A stretch of 64,000 nt of DNA from Pukyongia sp963768085. Its GTDB lineage: Bacteria > Bacteroidota > Bacteroidia > Flavobacteriales > Flavobacteriaceae. The stretch lies in NCBI GenBank assembly GCA_963768085.1, contig CAVYGO010000005.1, positions 372,001 to 436,000 of the forward strand, written 5' to 3'. The notes below the pieces were generated by a model. That model worked only from the letters and a program-made list of their open reading frames with translations. It searched no databases and was not told the DNA's origin. The number at the start of each line of letters is the position of its first letter. Position 1 is the stretch's first letter. This document shows positions 62,500 to 64,000 of this stretch, one piece after another. The position numbers and the translations under genes are program-made.

Positions 62500-62604
62500 G
62501 ATATCCTAAATAATATTGTGATTTTTTGCTTTTTGTACTGCCTCTATCTTAGCGTGAACATGTAGTTTATATTGAAATGCTACCAACTTTGCGGGTCGCA
62601 ATGC

Positions 62605-63990
62605 TTATTCCAGGGATTTTATAAATTCTCCTTCTTTCCACTGACCTATTAGCAGACTCTTATCCGCCTTTTTGAGGTATCCTCGGCCACTGTATTTCCC
62701 ATTAAGCCATTGTCCGCCGTAATACGCACCATCTTTGAACCAGAAACGACCTAAGCCATGATATTGGTTTTCATTATTAAACATTCCACTGTATTTATCC
62801 CCGCTGGCAAAGGTATAAGTGCCTACGTACATATTTCCATTTCTAAAAAATCCTGTGAAGCTGTCGCCGTTACTCCACTTATATCGACCATACTTGTCCT
62901 GGCAGTCTCCAATAGTACATCCGGTATCGTTAGTCGTTGAGCTGAAAGTAAAAGCAGTTTGCAGTTTGCCGTCATTAAAAATCCCCTGTTCCCATTTTTC
63001 ACCCGTCTTAGTGACACCGATACCGTTCAGTTTACCATTTCTGAAAATACCCTTTATAGTATCATCATTATCTCCGGTATAAATACCATAACCGTCCATT
63101 TGATCATTCACCCAGTTTCCGATATAGTCCCCAATACCTTTCCATGAATACAAACCATATCCGTTCTTCATACCATCGATCCAGAAACCATCGTAATATC
63201 CATTATCATATTGAAACTTCCCAAAACCATTCTGGCAATCGCCTCTTACACATTTTGTGGTCACAGTCGAAGTGGTCGATCCAGTCGCAGATGAAACTAT
63301 TTCTATCGGATTGAAAACAAATGATGCCATAGTATAATATCCGGGTAGACGATAGGTTGCAACGCCATCAACTTTCACAACCATATCATTTTCATCTTTT
63401 TCGGGAACGACTTTGGAATAATCGATAGTCTCGCCTTCTTTGATCACTCCATACTGACCATTCTCGACATCCCGATACCAGTAGGTATGAGTCTCGGAAT
63501 AAGGCAATTTCTCACTGGTTTTGGCGCCCCAGCTAGAAAACTTTCTGATATCAGGTAATTTATAGGTGCTCTCTTTATCGGCAACATAGTAAATATAACT
63601 ACCCTGAATATTACAAAAAGGACCTGTCCTGCTTACATCATCGGCATAGAAAGCAAACGAATAGGGATTGGTAAAATAGAAATTCGGCCCCATGTCCCTA
63701 CTTAAAATTACTGCCTCTCCTTTTGCTCCATCAGCGGCATTCTTGAAATCGGCGAGTAGATATATAGTTCTGTTCGTCTTGTCCATTACTCCCAGGGTAT
63801 CCGTTTTCAGATACTTAAGGTCCATAACGTTGGATAATCTATTCCCGTTTTCGTCGTAAAGGGTATAATCAGTGGTGCCCGATTTGGTCCAGTACGCTCC
63901 CGAAATGGCACTCACAGTGCTGCTGGGCGTAGGAATCTGGGCAAACGAACAAAAGGATAGTAATAAGAACAGGTTGAAAAGATTTTTCAT
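62605..63990 (-). CDS. exported MORN-repeat protein
   Basis: About 461 residues from the ATG at 63990 (MKNLFNLFLLLSFCSFAQ signal). The N-terminal half (about 20-245) is a unique domain with YTLYDENGNRLSNVMDLKYL and many Asp/Tyr. The C-terminal half has about eight MORN motifs of the Y-x-G-x-W-x-x-G-x-x-x-G-x-G type, e.g. YDGFWIDGMKNGYGLYSWKG and YGGQWLNGKYSGRGYL. MORN repeats often act as membrane-lipid or protein contact surfaces. Role here unknown; gene is complete and just inside the window edge. Confidence 0.8.
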   Translation of the reverse strand: MKNLFNLFLLLSFCSFAQIPTPSSTVSAISGAYWTKSGTTDYTLYDENGNRLSNVMDLKYLKTDTLGVMDKTNRTIYLLADFKNAADGAKGEAVILSRDMGPNFYFTNPYSFAFYADDVSRTGPFCNIQGSYIYYVADKESTYKLPDIRKFSSWGAKTSEKLPYSETHTYWYRDVENGQYGVIKEGETIDYSKVVPEKDENDMVVKVDGVATYRLPGYYTMASFVFNPIEIVSSATGSTTSTVTTKCVRGDCQNGFGKFQYDNGYYDGFWIDGMKNGYGLYSWKGIGDYIGNWVNDQMDGYGIYTGDNDDTIKGIFRNGKLNGIGVTKTGEKWEQGIFNDGKLQTAFTFSSTTNDTGCTIGDCQDKYGRYKWSNGDSFTGFFRNGNMYVGTYTFASGDKYSGMFNNENQYHGLGRFWFKDGAYYGGQWLNGKYSGRGYLKKADKSLLIGQWKEGEFIKSLE

Positions 63991-64000
63991 GATGGCCATA

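Noticed and set aside
1..64000. Defence islands, prophage, transposons, integrons, CRISPR arrays.
   Set aside because: No transposase, integrase, Cas, toxin-antitoxin or phage genes and no regularly spaced repeats other than the MraZ array; gene order looks like conserved core chromosome.

Overview
The window looks like chromosome from a gliding, probably marine member of the Flavobacteriaceae (Bacteroidota). Support comes from gldA/gldB/gldC, type IX secretion C-terminal domains, Bacteroidota-type promoters (TAnnTTTG at -7), an FtsZ with a long acidic C-terminal linker, a two-gene MetH, and a DnaG with a degenerate zinc-finger region. Nearly everything is dense housekeeping DNA, mostly on the minus strand. 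I see no insertion sequence, prophage, CRISPR array or rRNA operon.

Layout. 1-16.1 kb: edge of a tRNA, yqeY, then the division/cell-wall (dcw) cluster on the minus strand in the order mraZ-rsmH-ftsL-ftsI-murE-mraY-murD-ftsW-murG-murC-ftsQ-ftsA-ftsZ, preceded by a helically phased repeat array that is probably the MraZ operator. 16.4-21.1 kb: alpha/beta hydrolase, engB, an unknown gene, gldC, gldB, nadE and a response regulator with an altered receiver. 21.1-26.7 kb: dnaG, an ECF sigma/anti-sigma/outer-membrane protein module and a polyprenyl synthase. 26.8-30.4 kb: a phosphodiesterase-TPR-sulfotransferase fusion with an overlapping 56-codon gene, and a secreted protein. 30.5-38.4 kb: rlmN, a secreted serine protease, queA, aroA, mazG-like, dtd, rsgA. 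38.5-40.5 kb: a second ECF module. 40.5-42.7 kb: pheA and aroG-chorismate mutase behind a leader-peptide attenuator. 42.7-47.4 kb: gldA and a tandemly duplicated pair of genes (GIN-domain lipoprotein plus PagL-like lipid A deacylase). 47.4-62.5 kb: an amino-acid and sulfur block: a PLP dehydratase, cysH, an Rrf2 regulator, metF, split metH, osmC, proC (all of metF to proC behind a SAM-I riboswitch), thrCBA and metK (behind a SAM-II-like RNA). 62.6-64 kb: a MORN-repeat protein.

The strongest regulatory finding is at 42.51-42.68 kb. A promoter is followed by a 23-codon leader peptide that is about 40% Phe/Tyr/Trp. Its last codons carry TCCGGGT, which can pair with ACCCGGA, and ACCCGGA can instead form an intrinsic terminator just before pheA. 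This is the full logic of ribosome-mediated attenuation, here in a flavobacterium. Two different SAM-sensing RNA classes (SAM-I and SAM-II-like) flank the aspartate-family genes within 6 kb of each other.

Caution: six genes (ftsA, murC, murG, ftsW, gldB, nadE) are interrupted by single-base frameshifts, nearly all insertions, packed into two patches (about 3.7-7.4 kb and 18.8-19.9 kb). Reading through each shift restores a normal protein, so I treat these as likely sequence errors in intact genes, not as decayed genes.
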